Below, piece after piece: positions 38,617 to 47,436 of a stretch of DNA of 64,000 bases. How positions within the stretch are numbered: position 1 is the first letter of the stretch; the number at the start of each line of letters is the position of its first letter. The DNA lies in contig CAZUGA010000007.1 of the NCBI GenBank assembly GCA_964619885.1, positions 1-64,000 of the forward strand, given 5' to 3'. The notes under the pieces were generated by a model that worked only from the letters and a program-made list of their open reading frames with translations, did not search any database and was not told the DNA's origin. This DNA is from CAZUGA01 sp964619885 (lineage in GTDB: Bacteria; Pseudomonadota; Gammaproteobacteria; Methylococcales; UBA1147). The position numbers and the translations under genes are program-made.

Positions 38617-38679
38617 AATTGCCGTGCCGCCAGTCATATGACAGGGCTATCGATTTAGAAATTACACAACATAAACAAT

Positions 38680-41600
38680 ATGCACGATCCAAACAATGAA
38701 TCCCCAACTGGGGAATCCGACGAACTTACCAATTTAGGAATTTCCGGATTCAATTTTGCAGATTTGTTCGAATCCGAACGATTGGCCGAATTGACGGCCC
38801 GCTTCGATAGTTTTGTCGATCAACAAGACCACGCTTTATTTGAAGCATTTGGCGGGTATAAAAATAATAGCGCTGAAACGCCGCCAGCCGAACAGGTATC
38901 AGACTTACTGGTCAAAATGGCGCCGTATGTTGGCCAATTTGTGGCTAAATTATTCAAGGTTGAACCGGAGCGGGATAAATTACGATACCGGATTAAGGAT
39001 GAAGTTGATACGGTTTTTAAGTTTAGAACAGATGTTGTTACGAAGGTTGGCAAAAAGTTTCGAAAAGCCAATTTGCAGGAATGGGATATTGATGCATTAC
39101 ATGCAGGTGTCGAGTTACTGCTGCGGGTGGCATTTTCGGACATAGCTGATAGTTCGGATCTGGAATACAAGATCGCAGTTGCGGCGACTCGAATGCATCG
39201 ACTGGTTAGTCATTTCAAGCTGTTGGAAGCGGCGAAAGAATCCGAATTTGCGGATGCCGCGGATAGGGTCGACGAAATTCGTAACGCGCTAACGGAAAAT
39301 ATCCAGGCAAGAACCGTATTTGTCGATGCATTGGCGCGTGATACCCAAGCCGAATTTATTGAAGTTCTGTTCGAATGGATTCAGCGATGGGTGCATGCTG
39401 CCGCGGAAGTTCCGGCACTTAAACCTTTGGTTAATGGCTGGATGTCGTACAAGACGCCGGAACGAACCGATTTTGACCATTTGGTTGAATTTGATGCTCA
39501 CCAAGACAACGGCTTCCAGACTTTAATGGGTCCCGAAAAATTGCGCAGGCGGCGTGATGGTTTTGCGTTGACTGATAATCGGTATGGGCAACGGGAAATA
39601 TTGTATGAGGTGGATCATTGTATCTATTGCCATGAACGCGATACCGATTCGTGCTCTAAGGGGATGCGCAACAAAAAAGGCGCCGGATATAAAGTGAATC
39701 CACTGGGAATCGATATCACGGGATGCCCGCTGGACGAAAAGATTTCCGAGATGCATCTGCTGAAACGTCAAGGGGACAGTATTGCTGCATTGGCATTGGT
39801 CGTGGTCGATAACCCGATGTGTCCAGGTACCGGACACCGCATTTGTAATGATTGTATGAAGGGTTGCATCTATCAAAAGACCGAGCCCGTGGATATCCCG
39901 CAAATTGAAACCAACGTACTGACCGATGTGTTGTTCATGCCGTACGGATTCGAAATATATAGCTTGTTGACGCGTTGGAATCCACTCAACATTAAGCGGC
40001 CATACGCGCTTCCTTATAACGGTAAAAATGTGCTGGTCACGGGTCTAGGACCGGCGGGTTACACATTGTCACATTATCTGGTCAACGAAGGTTTCGGTGT
40101 GGCCGGCGTGGATGCACTAAAGATTGAACCGTTACCCGAGGAACTGGTCGGAAGCGCACGGATAACACCCAAACCCGTCAAAGATTTTTCTAGGCTATAC
40201 GAAGATCTGGATAAACGAATATTGGCCGGTTTTGGAGGCGTTGCCGAGTATGGAATTACCGTGCGCTGGGACAAAAACTTTCTCAAGGTAATCTATTTGA
40301 ATCTGGCCCGCCGAAAAACCTTTAGAGCTTACGGTGGTGTTCGGTTCGGCGGTACGCTGAGCATCGATGACGCCTGGGACCTTGGCTTCGACCATATTGC
40401 GGTCTCCAGCGGCGCGGGTAAACCCACGGTAATCGGATTGAAAAACAATTTGATCCGGGGAATTCGAAAAGCGTCGGATTTTCTGATGGCGCTGCAATTG
40501 ACCGGAGCGGCTAAAAGTTCATCGTTGGCTAATCTTCAAGTTCGATTACCTGCGGGTGTCATCGGCGGGGGATTAACCGCTATTGATACTGCTACGGAGT
40601 TAATGGCCTATTATCCAGTTCAGGTGGAGAAGGTATTAAACCGATACGAAAAGCTGGTTGCAGAGTACGGCGAAGATACGGTTCTTAGTCGATACGATGA
40701 AGAAGAGCGTGAAATTCTCAACGAATTTTTAACCCATGGTGCTGCTATCCGAGAAGAACGACAGCGCGCTAAACAAGCTGGTGAAGGCCCAAATTTTCAG
40801 TCTTTATTGCAGCAATGGGGTGGGGTGACGCTGTTTTATCGAAAGGGCATAAAAAATGCGCCGGCGTATCAGCAGAATCACGAAGAAATCGCCAAGGCTT
40901 TGGAAGAGGGTATCGCGTGGGCCGAGGGCATGAGCCCGGATGAAGCTTTGGCTGATAAGTATCAGCATCTGAATTTGGTTCGATTCGAGAAAATGGTTGA
41001 AGATGGTAATCGTTGGCGCAACACAGGGACGAAAATTGACGTACCCTTGCGCAGTTTATATGTTGCAGCTGGAACGTCTCCGAATACAATTTACGAAAGT
41101 GAACACCCAGGTACGTTCGAGATGGATGCAAAATTTTTCCAGCGTTATGAACCGCATTGGAAAAATGGTGATGTGGAATTGGTCGCAATGGATGATCCGG
41201 GGGGGCCGAAAATAGGAACGCCGGCGCCATTGACGTCGTATAAAAAGAACGGCAAATATATTTCATTTTACGGGGATAACCACCCGGTCTATGCCGGCAA
41301 TGTAGTTAAAGCCATGGCCAGCGCCAAAGATGGTTATCCGTACGTAGCACGATTGTTTAGCCAGGAACTCACACTACTGGATGTCACTGCACAGCCGCAG
41401 CGTGATCAAGCGCTTGAACAATTATTCAATACCTTGGACGATGAACTGATCGCGACGGTTAAAGAGGTCAATCGCCTGACACCCACGATCATCGAAGTCG
41501 TGGTCAGAGCACCAAGGCAGGCACGTCAGTTTTTCCCCGGGCAATTTTACCGAGTGCAAAATTTCGAAGCCCACGCCCCTGTCATCCAAGATACGGTTTT

Positions 41601-42411
41601 GGCGACCGAAGGTATCGCTTTAACCGGTGCATGGGTGGACAAGGAACAAGGTTTGATTTCACTCATCGCATTGGAAATGGGCAGCTCTTCGCGTCTTTGT
41701 GCATTGTGGCAACCGAATGACCCGGTCGTGGTTATGGGCGTAACTGGCGCACCAACAGCCATACCGTCGGGAAAAACCGTTTTGTTAGCGGGTGGAGGTT
41801 TAGGAAACGCGGTGTTGTTTTCGATCGGTAAGGCCATGCGAGCTGCGGGTAACAAGGTGATATATTTTGCTGGATATAAAAATCCAGAAGACTTGTTCAA
41901 AGTATCAGATATTGAAGCCGCTTCGGACGTAATTATCTGGTCGGTTGATCCGGGGCCGGATGTGGAAGCCATCAAAACGACCCGCCCACAGGATAAATCC
42001 AATATTGGCAATATTCTGCAAACCATGGAAAGCTATGCCAAAGGTGAAATGGGCGAGGTAGCGATCAATCTCAAAGATGTGGATGAAATGATCGTCATAG
42101 GTTCGGACCGAATGATGGCAGCGGTCAAAGAAGCACGCTACGGCGTTTTGAAACCCTATCTGAAACAACACAAAGCGATCGGCTCGATAAATTCTCCTAT
42201 GCAGTGCATGATGAAAGGCGTATGCGCGCAGTGTCTATGCAAGCATATTGATCCGGAAACGGGGCAAGAATACTTTGTGTATTCCTGCTATAACCAGGAT
42301 CAAGATCTGGATCGAGTTGATTTTCCAAATTTGAACGCGCGGCTCAGGCAAAATACAGTACAGGAAAAATTATCCAGTTTGTGGCTGGATTATTTGCTGG
42401 ACGCGTCTTAA
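38680..42411 (+). CDS. Large multidomain iron-sulfur / FAD / PyrK-like oxidoreductase
   Basis: 1243 residues. Residues 1-300 are helical and unrecognised. Cys clusters follow: CIYCHERDTDSC (about 314-325), CPLDEK, and CPGTGHRICNDCMKGC (about 380-396), consistent with iron-sulfur binding as in glutamate-synthase small-subunit/DPD-type modules. Next is an FAD/NAD(P) disulfide-oxidoreductase core with GLGPAG (about 453) and GGGLTAID (about 628). The C-terminal third (from about 920) is PyrK-like: LTPTIIEVVVRAP, FFPGQFYRVQ, LAGGGLGNAVLFS, ending in a Cys cluster MQCMMKGVCAQCLC (about 1174-1187) that binds a [2Fe-2S] in PyrK. An electron-bifurcating or NADPH-ferredoxin type role is inferred; substrate unknown. 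Confidence 0.8.
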   Translation: MHDPNNESPTGESDELTNLGISGFNFADLFESERLAELTARFDSFVDQQDHALFEAFGGYKNNSAETPPAEQVSDLLVKMAPYVGQFVAKLFKVEPERDKLRYRIKDEVDTVFKFRTDVVTKVGKKFRKANLQEWDIDALHAGVELLLRVAFSDIADSSDLEYKIAVAATRMHRLVSHFKLLEAAKESEFADAADRVDEIRNALTENIQARTVFVDALARDTQAEFIEVLFEWIQRWVHAAAEVPALKPLVNGWMSYKTPERTDFDHLVEFDAHQDNGFQTLMGPEKLRRRRDGFALTDNRYGQREILYEVDHCIYCHERDTDSCSKGMRNKKGAGYKVNPLGIDITGCPLDEKISEMHLLKRQGDSIAALALVVVDNPMCPGTGHRICNDCMKGCIYQKTEPVDIPQIETNVLTDVLFMPYGFEIYSLLTRWNPLNIKRPYALPYNGKNVLVTGLGPAGYTLSHYLVNEGFGVAGVDALKIEPLPEELVGSARITPKPVKDFSRLYEDLDKRILAGFGGVAEYGITVRWDKNFLKVIYLNLARRKTFRAYGGVRFGGTLSIDDAWDLGFDHIAVSSGAGKPTVIGLKNNLIRGIRKASDFLMALQLTGAAKSSSLANLQVRLPAGVIGGGLTAIDTATELMAYYPVQVEKVLNRYEKLVAEYGEDTVLSRYDEEEREILNEFLTHGAAIREERQRAKQAGEGPNFQSLLQQWGGVTLFYRKGIKNAPAYQQNHEEIAKALEEGIAWAEGMSPDEALADKYQHLNLVRFEKMVEDGNRWRNTGTKIDVPLRSLYVAAGTSPNTIYESEHPGTFEMDAKFFQRYEPHWKNGDVELVAMDDPGGPKIGTPAPLTSYKKNGKYISFYGDNHPVYAGNVVKAMASAKDGYPYVARLFSQELTLLDVTAQPQRDQALEQLFNTLDDELIATVKEVNRLTPTIIEVVVRAPRQARQFFPGQFYRVQNFEAHAPVIQDTVLATEGIALTGAWVDKEQGLISLIALEMGSSSRLCALWQPNDPVVVMGVTGAPTAIPSGKTVLLAGGGLGNAVLFSIGKAMRAAGNKVIYFAGYKNPEDLFKVSDIEAASDVIIWSVDPGPDVEAIKTTRPQDKSNIGNILQTMESYAKGEMGEVAINLKDVDEMIVIGSDRMMAAVKEARYGVLKPYLKQHKAIGSINSPMQCMMKGVCAQCLCKHIDPETGQEYFVYSCYNQDQDLDRVDFPNLNARLRQNTVQEKLSSLWLDYLLDAS

Positions 42412-42422
42412 GGATAAAAAGC

Positions 42423-42452
42423 CCTGATCAACCCGAAACGGGGTTGATCAGG
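42423..42452. terminator. Bidirectional terminator between convergent genes
   Basis: CCTGATCAACCC and GGGTTGATCAGG form a perfect 12-base-pair stem with a 6-base loop. On the minus strand the stem is followed by CTTTTTATCC, a proper T-tract. It lies between the oxidoreductase stop and the stop of the minus-strand membrane-protein gene, so it should serve at least the latter. Confidence 0.8.
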
Positions 42453-42498
42453 TTACTAAAGGTTGGCTCTGCTCAACACATGGAAAATCAATTGGGCT

Positions 42499-43146
42499 CT
42501 ATAGCGTTGCCCAGGTATAGTTTCGCTTTTTACCCGATTGTTTTTGGCATTCGATCCGATCTAAGTCGGTACCGTCATCGAGGCAAAGTCGGCGGCGCGT
42601 GTGAGGTGCGATACGCGGTTTGGTCGATTGTTTTGCTTTTTGCACCTGTGGGTGTTTTTGCTGAGCAGGATGTGCGGTATAGAAATCTTCATGGCCCGTG
42701 TCGTTGGCTGCGCTGAAATGCCAGATTACAAAAAGCGTCAGTATTAGACTGCCCGTAATGATTGCCGTTGGGAGTTGCGTTCGTGGCTTTAAAATCAATG
42801 TTCCCAACGCCAACCCGGTGGAAACAACGACTGCTGCGTTTAAATATACCGGAAATTCAATTTGATGGAGCAGCGGGTACAATTCCCAAATGTTTCCACC
42901 GATAAACACAATCAAACCAATAAGGACTAATACCGCAGTAGCGGCCAAAATAACAAGCATCGACCAGATATTGTATTTGTTTGTCATTTGAGTTGTGACG
43001 CGGTTTGTATGATTTTCTGTTTTTGAACGGACCGATATAGAGGCTTCGGTCGTGTCCCGGGCTTGATCTATTACACCTATTTTTTTTGCATTAAAACGGG
43101 TTGCGGCCCGATTACCTTGGTATTTGTTGTGCTGCTTATCCATCAT
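42499..43146 (-). CDS. Hypothetical membrane protein
   Basis: 215 residues, not recognised. A charged N-terminal ~58 residues is followed by three predicted membrane helices (MLVILAATAVLVLIGLIVFI, LNAAVVVSTGLALGTLIL, AIITGSLILTLFVIWHF) and a basic, Lys/Gln/Arg-rich C-terminal tail. Two ATG codons lie side by side; GGGGGAG sits about 7-13 bases upstream. The gene is divergent from an XRE regulator 164 bases away, which may control it. Confidence 0.6.
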   Translation of the reverse strand: MMDKQHNKYQGNRAATRFNAKKIGVIDQARDTTEASISVRSKTENHTNRVTTQMTNKYNIWSMLVILAATAVLVLIGLIVFIGGNIWELYPLLHQIEFPVYLNAAVVVSTGLALGTLILKPRTQLPTAIITGSLILTLFVIWHFSAANDTGHEDFYTAHPAQQKHPQVQKAKQSTKPRIAPHTRRRLCLDDGTDLDRIECQKQSGKKRNYTWATL

Positions 43147-43310
43147 TAATGTGCTCCCCCGGGGGACTGCATGAATCCAATTACCCCGACGTGATTAAGT
43201 CTGGCTCCATTATTCCAAAAAGAACCGTATATTAAAACGAAAAGATAAGAAGTAGACATATAAGCACCCAATGGTATTAAATTATGCTACTTATGTTGCG
43301 GAGCTGATCG

Positions 43311-44042
43311 ATGGGACAAACAAGTCAATTATTGCAAACGCTAAAATCCATATTAAAAAAGAAGGGCGTCACCTACGTTGATCTGGCCGTAGAATTAAAT
43401 TTGAGTGAAGCTAGCGTGAAGCGCTTATTTTCAACCGAGAGTTTTTCATTGCAACGTTTGGATCGAGTTTGCCAGTATATTGGAATGGAGATTAGTGACC
43501 TGGCCAATTATATGAATCAACGGCAGACCATTAGCAAACTCAGTTTGATACAGGAAGTGGAACTGGTTTCTGATAAAGAATTGATATTGGTAACTCAATT
43601 AGTGCTAAATTATTGGAAATTTGAAGAAATGCTGGAATATTTTAAGTTTGATGAGCATCAGCTTTTAAGGCTGTTGGTGCGTTTGGATAAAGTTAAATTG
43701 ATCGAACTGATGCCAGAAAATAACGTAAAGTTGCTTACGGCCCGGAATTTTGCATGGATAGAGGGTGGTCCGGTTCAACGTTTTTTCAAGGAAAATGTGC
43801 AGTCAGAATTTTTTAAAAGTGATTTTAATCAACAAGGCGAGTTGCTAAATTTTGTAACTGGCATGCTGTCCAATAATTCGCAGACATTGTTTGTAAAAAA
43901 GCTGGAAAAATTACTCCAAGAGTTTGATGAAATGTGTTATGTCGATGCCAACCTGCCGTTGGACGACCGCTTCGGTTATAGTGTTGTTCTGGCAATACGC
44001 CCATGGGAATTATCGGTATTTAATGAGTTTAAGAGAATCTAA
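43311..44042 (+). CDS. XRE-family helix-turn-helix regulator
   Basis: 243 residues. Residues 5-70 are a Cro/CI-type HTH (LLQTLKSILKKKGVTYVDLA, VELNLSEASVKRLFST, SLQRLDRVCQYIGMEISDLA). The remaining 170 residues are an uncharacterised helical sensor or dimerisation domain. The same architecture appears in proteobacterial regulators of unknown signal. Divergent from the membrane-protein gene; converges with the DNA glycosylase gene over 13 bases. Confidence 0.75.
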   Translation: MGQTSQLLQTLKSILKKKGVTYVDLAVELNLSEASVKRLFSTESFSLQRLDRVCQYIGMEISDLANYMNQRQTISKLSLIQEVELVSDKELILVTQLVLNYWKFEEMLEYFKFDEHQLLRLLVRLDKVKLIELMPENNVKLLTARNFAWIEGGPVQRFFKENVQSEFFKSDFNQQGELLNFVTGMLSNNSQTLFVKKLEKLLQEFDEMCYVDANLPLDDRFGYSVVLAIRPWELSVFNEFKRI

Positions 44043-44055
44043 ATCAGAACTTTGT

Positions 44056-44601
44056 TCAACCCAAAGCGACTGCGTCTTTTACACGTTTCCAGTATTCTAG
44101 TTTCTGGTCCCAGTTAAGGACGGCCATCGCCGGACTGGTCGACGGTAAGCGGCAGTGGACGTTGTTCCGATACCGTTCTGGTAAATGCGGTTTAACCCGC
44201 TTTGTGTATTCTTTCTCAGCGGCCGCCCCGTTAAAAAACACCGTGTTAATATTTGGCGCCGATTTATAGAAGTTGTTGAAATCCTGCGCTTCTGCTGTCG
44301 ATATGTTGATCGACGAATCAAGGCTGCCGTTACGAGCGCATTGTTTCAGTACGTCCCACAACGCGATTCGGTTTTCCCGGAGCAGTTCGATACGATCTGC
44401 ATAACCGAGACCGGTATTGTCCGCGAAAAGATTCTCGATGATATGCCAAAAACTATTGCGCGGATGCGCATAGTAACGCTGCTCTTGCAATGATTTTACC
44501 CCGGGCATGGAGCCCAGTATCAACACGGTTGCATCGGAACGCGCAATCGGTGCAAAACTGTGCACATGGGTTATGTCGCTACGGACCTGATTGAGTTGCA
44601 T
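44056..44601 (-). CDS. DNA-deoxyinosine glycosylase (UDG superfamily, family 6-like)
   Basis: 181 residues with the uracil-glycosylase-superfamily motifs in their hypoxanthine-DNA-glycosylase form: LILGSMPGVKSLQEQRYYAHPRNSFW at about 27-52 and LPSTSPA near the C-terminus. Members remove hypoxanthine (deaminated adenine) from DNA. Family naming rests on these motifs; activity is inferred. Confidence 0.85.
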   Translation of the reverse strand: MQLNQVRSDITHVHSFAPIARSDATVLILGSMPGVKSLQEQRYYAHPRNSFWHIIENLFADNTGLGYADRIELLRENRIALWDVLKQCARNGSLDSSINISTAEAQDFNNFYKSAPNINTVFFNGAAAEKEYTKRVKPHLPERYRNNVHCRLPSTSPAMAVLNWDQKLEYWKRVKDAVALG

Positions 44602-44783
44602 AAATAATCAAATAACAGTTTGAATAGTCGGAATTTATCGGTCGTTTGGTGTACAATCAAAAATGGCTAAAAATTTGATTTTAACCCCAAATTTTCTATT
44701 CGGATCAATAAGGCTGGAAGCCGCTTAAATATAATGGATCCGATAGTTTTTGCAACGCCGATAATTAGATGAGGAAATATACG

Positions 44784-45065
44784 ATGACAACTGCAACAGC
44801 GCGGCATATTTTGGTAACGACAGCGGAAGAATGTAACGACATCAAAAACCAGATCGAAGACGGCGCTGATTTTGGCGACGTGGCCAAACGTTATTCGCAA
44901 TGTCCCTCTGGCCAACGTGGTGGTGATTTAGGCGAGTTTTCTCCGGGACAAATGGTTAAAGAATTCGATGAGGTGGTTTTTAACGAAGAAGCCGGAAAAG
45001 TGCACGGCCCGGTTCAAACCCAGTTCGGTTTTCATTTGATCGAAATCACCAATCGTGCCGAATAG
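44784..45065 (+). CDS. ppiC: Parvulin-type peptidyl-prolyl isomerase PpiC
   Basis: 93 residues, the E. coli PpiC length. TATARHILVTTAEEC starts the rotamase fold; GDLGEFSPGQMVKEFDEVVF and VQTQFGFHLIEI complete it. The ATG at 44784 is favoured because GAGGAAA precedes it by 8 bases; an ATG 15 bases upstream is possible. Cytoplasmic prolyl isomerase. Confidence 0.93.
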   Translation: MTTATARHILVTTAEECNDIKNQIEDGADFGDVAKRYSQCPSGQRGGDLGEFSPGQMVKEFDEVVFNEEAGKVHGPVQTQFGFHLIEITNRAE

Positions 45066-45194
45066 CTAAAGACCAATATTTTACCAGCAGGAGCCGATTG
45101 CCCGAGTCTGAATCAACGCATTCAAGGAATGTCGTTTATACGAAACATCGCTTGATATCGGCCAAATTTCGATACGATGTATATTAGGACAGGC

Positions 45195-46094
45195 TTAAAT
45201 TTGGCTGGCCTTGGGTTTGCGTTTGAATAGTTTGCTCAATAGAGCTCCAATCCCGATAATAATAACCACGCCGAATTTTTTTAGAAACACCAATAGTACC
45301 GCGATCAAGCCGGTTTTAGCTAAAACTTTGCCGGCGACCAATGCGCCAATCCCGTAGGCGGCAACCTGATCCATGTCTGGGTCGAAATCCTCATAGCGCG
45401 AACCTTCATCGAACTCTGCCATACGAAGAACCGTATCCAAATTGGTTTCAACGTTGGTTTTTTGATCCATATTGGCGATAAAGTTCAATAACAGTACCCC
45501 TTTGCGGCCCAGAATTCGGATGTTGTAATTTAGCGTAGATTCCTGTTGGTCGCCGAAGCGAAGTTCCTTGGCCCAATGGAGCTTGTGCGCTGTTCTGTCG
45601 TAATATGGTTTGGCAGCCCAGCCGAGTAACTGTATCCGATCGTAGCCGGCCTCGACCCGCTCCGCATTGGCATCGTTGACGGTTTGCTGCATTTCAACCA
45701 ACAAGTCATCGTAGTTGATAGTATCGGCATTTTCGTCCGACACATAGCCGTCTTGTTCGTAATCGATCTCAACGCCCCAGACATCGGCGTCGAACGGCGT
45801 AGCATGCGCTGGAAACAACATCCCCAGTTTTTTGATGCCGGGCGGATTGTTCCAGACTTCAACCAGTACTTTTTGCGCGTCGTCCGGATTCAGGTAGTAA
45901 AACTGTTCAGGAACATTCAGCGTGGCAACACCATTCGGAAGTTTGATTTCTCCCTGTTGTCGGTCCAAGGACTCCCACAATTGCTTGGCCCAATTCAGAT
46001 ATTTTTGTTCTTCCTGGGTCAATTCTTCTTGGGCGACAACCGGTTGAACCATACCGGTCAACAGCAAAGCAAAGCCAAAAATCAGAAAGCGCAT
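45195..46094 (-). CDS. DUF2167 membrane-anchored protein
   Basis: 299 residues. A signal peptide (MRFLIFGFALLLTGMVQPVVAQ) is followed by a periplasmic DUF2167 domain with LPNGVATLNVPEQFYYL, GLLFPA-like segment and DYEQDGYVSDENADTINYDDLL, then one or two C-terminal membrane helices and a basic tail (KRKPKASQI). GGAGGATATTCAC before the ATG is a good ribosome site, so this start is preferred over an upstream one. Function unknown. Confidence 0.8.
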   Translation of the reverse strand: MRFLIFGFALLLTGMVQPVVAQEELTQEEQKYLNWAKQLWESLDRQQGEIKLPNGVATLNVPEQFYYLNPDDAQKVLVEVWNNPPGIKKLGMLFPAHATPFDADVWGVEIDYEQDGYVSDENADTINYDDLLVEMQQTVNDANAERVEAGYDRIQLLGWAAKPYYDRTAHKLHWAKELRFGDQQESTLNYNIRILGRKGVLLLNFIANMDQKTNVETNLDTVLRMAEFDEGSRYEDFDPDMDQVAAYGIGALVAGKVLAKTGLIAVLLVFLKKFGVVIIIGIGALLSKLFKRKPKASQI

Positions 46095-46356
46095 GTGAAT
46101 ATCCTCCAGATATCGAAAATCTGCCGCCAAATAGCTTAATCGAAACCCAGCGGCTTTGTAGTCATCGCAAAGCTCCCGACAGCCTCACGTTTATTCGCGC
46201 TTTGTAACCCTAAGCCCCCACCGAATCAGAGGGCAATGATTGCCAAACGCAAATAAAAGCATGGCACACAGCAGCGAAAATTCAATCGAACGCCGCAGCG
46301 CGGCTTTAGAAACTGCGGTCCCCCGCACATTTGCGGCTGCGACGGAATTGCGTAGA

Positions 46357-46380
46357 GTGGAAAAGCGCAGCGCCTTCCAC
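46357..46380. repeat. GC-rich imperfect palindrome
   Basis: GTGGAAaaGCGC and GCGCcTTCCAC form a stem with a small internal loop and a 1-base turn. Short elements of this GTGGA...GCGCAGCGC...TCCAC type recur between genes in many bacterial chromosomes. Only this copy was seen in the window. Confidence 0.4.
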
Positions 46381-46519
46381 CGATAATATTCAAGGATTGC
46401 TTTTGATTAGATGACCAAACAAAAATTGAGTCATCATAGAGTCGATTTTAAAAAAGCAGACCTTGTAAGACTAGAAAACCCGATAAGCCCAAAATCGACT
46501 AGATCAGCATGTTGCCTGT

Positions 46520-46696
46520 ATGAAAGCCGCCGAATGTTCAATTATTAAGCTAATCGTAGGTTTGGGTATCCGTTGTTTTGGTATGTCTTGTGCCGTTGCC
46601 CAAGATCTCGTCATCTGCGCAAAAGCGCCACTCGCCTTTGGTCACTGGGTATTGTGCCAGGAGAAACGCGGTTATGTAATCGCATTGAACATCTAG
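46520..46696 (+). CDS. Doubtful 58-residue secreted peptide
   Basis: An ATG-started frame, N-terminus MKAAECSIIKLIVGLGIRC, with a basic n-region, hydrophobic core and AVA-like cleavage site before QDL. The mature part would be about 31 residues with two Cys. No ribosome site precedes the ATG and no family is recognised; chance is a serious alternative. Confidence 0.2.
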   Translation: MKAAECSIIKLIVGLGIRCFGMSCAVAQDLVICAKAPLAFGHWVLCQEKRGYVIALNI

Positions 46697-46759
46697 TTGG
46701 CAAATTCATGTCAAGTCCATGGCGAATTCATTAATTGGGACCCTGAAAATCAATTTATT

Positions 46760-46787
46760 TTCCCAAATCCGATGGCGTTTATATAAT
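46760..46787 (+). promoter_or_regulatory. Candidate sigma-70 promoter for the RnfB-like gene
   Basis: A perfect -10 TATAAT (46782-46787) lies 16 bases after TTCCCA (46760-46765, 4 of 6 to TTGACA). The expected start site, about 7 bases downstream, falls on the A of the ATG, so the transcript might be leaderless. Inferred from spacing only. Confidence 0.4.
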
Positions 46788-46793
46788 ACTGGG

Positions 46794-47408
46794 ATGAATA
46801 CCCTCCCCTCCAAACTGTCGGCTGACGTTACGTTGGTTGATAAAATCGATGCTCTATTGCCACAGACCCAGTGCCGCCGTTGCGATTTTGCCGGTTGCCG
46901 GCCGTATGCCGAGGCGATCGCGGCCGGGGATGCGGATATCAATCAGTGCCCGCCGGGGGGAGACAAGGGAATTATCGCGTTGGCGAATTTGTTGGGTGTA
47001 GAACCAAAACCGCTGAATCCGCGGCATGGTGAGGAAGGCCCGCTGGAGGTTGCGTTTATTGTCGAAGAAGATTGCATTGGATGTGTTAAATGCATCCAGG
47101 CTTGCCCGGTCGATGCGATTATTGGCGCGTCTAAACAGATGCATACGGTATTGACCGACGAATGTACCGGTTGCAAGTTGTGCATACCGCCCTGCCCTAT
47201 GGATTGTATCCTGATGCGTCCGCCATCATCCGGATCGATAAACAATGCTATCGACTCAACGCAGCGTGCCGACTATTGGCGACAGCGATACGACGCCAGG
47301 TTGGTACGGTTGGAAAGAAATAAACGGGAGCGGCAGGCTCTGATGCGTCAAAAAAAGGATGCTTTGAAGAAACGTACCACGGTAACAGGTGCATCCGGCA
47401 ACGACTAA
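46794..47408 (+). CDS. Stand-alone RnfB/RsxB-like ferredoxin
   Basis: 204 residues. An Fe-S module QCRRCDFAGCRPYAEAI...CPPGG matches the RnfB [4Fe-4S] domain, followed by two classical 4Fe-4S motifs (CIGCVKCIQACP and CTGCKLCIPPCP) and a charged Arg/Lys helix. The N-terminal membrane helix of true RnfB is missing, so it is a soluble protein, and no rnfA/C/D/G/E genes are nearby. It precedes nth, as rsx genes do in E. coli. Probably an electron carrier. An upstream ATG in frame would add 25 residues but lies before the promoter-like box. Confidence 0.85.
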   Translation: MNTLPSKLSADVTLVDKIDALLPQTQCRRCDFAGCRPYAEAIAAGDADINQCPPGGDKGIIALANLLGVEPKPLNPRHGEEGPLEVAFIVEEDCIGCVKCIQACPVDAIIGASKQMHTVLTDECTGCKLCIPPCPMDCILMRPPSSGSINNAIDSTQRADYWRQRYDARLVRLERNKRERQALMRQKKDALKKRTTVTGASGND

Positions 47409-47436
47409 CCATTCGTAACCCTAAAGACTATCAATT

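Larger units (their letters stand above)
46095..46793. other. Long intergenic region upstream of the RnfB-like gene
   Basis: About 700 bases without an assured gene. It holds an imperfect palindrome (46357-46380), a 58-codon plus-strand open frame with a signal-like N-terminus (46520-46696) and a 52-codon minus-strand open frame over the same stretch without a start codon. The right end carries a TATAAT box directly before the RnfB-like gene. Confidence 0.5.

Noticed and set aside
40769..41266. 165-codon minus-strand frame inside the large oxidoreductase
   Set aside because: Antisense shadow; no motif.
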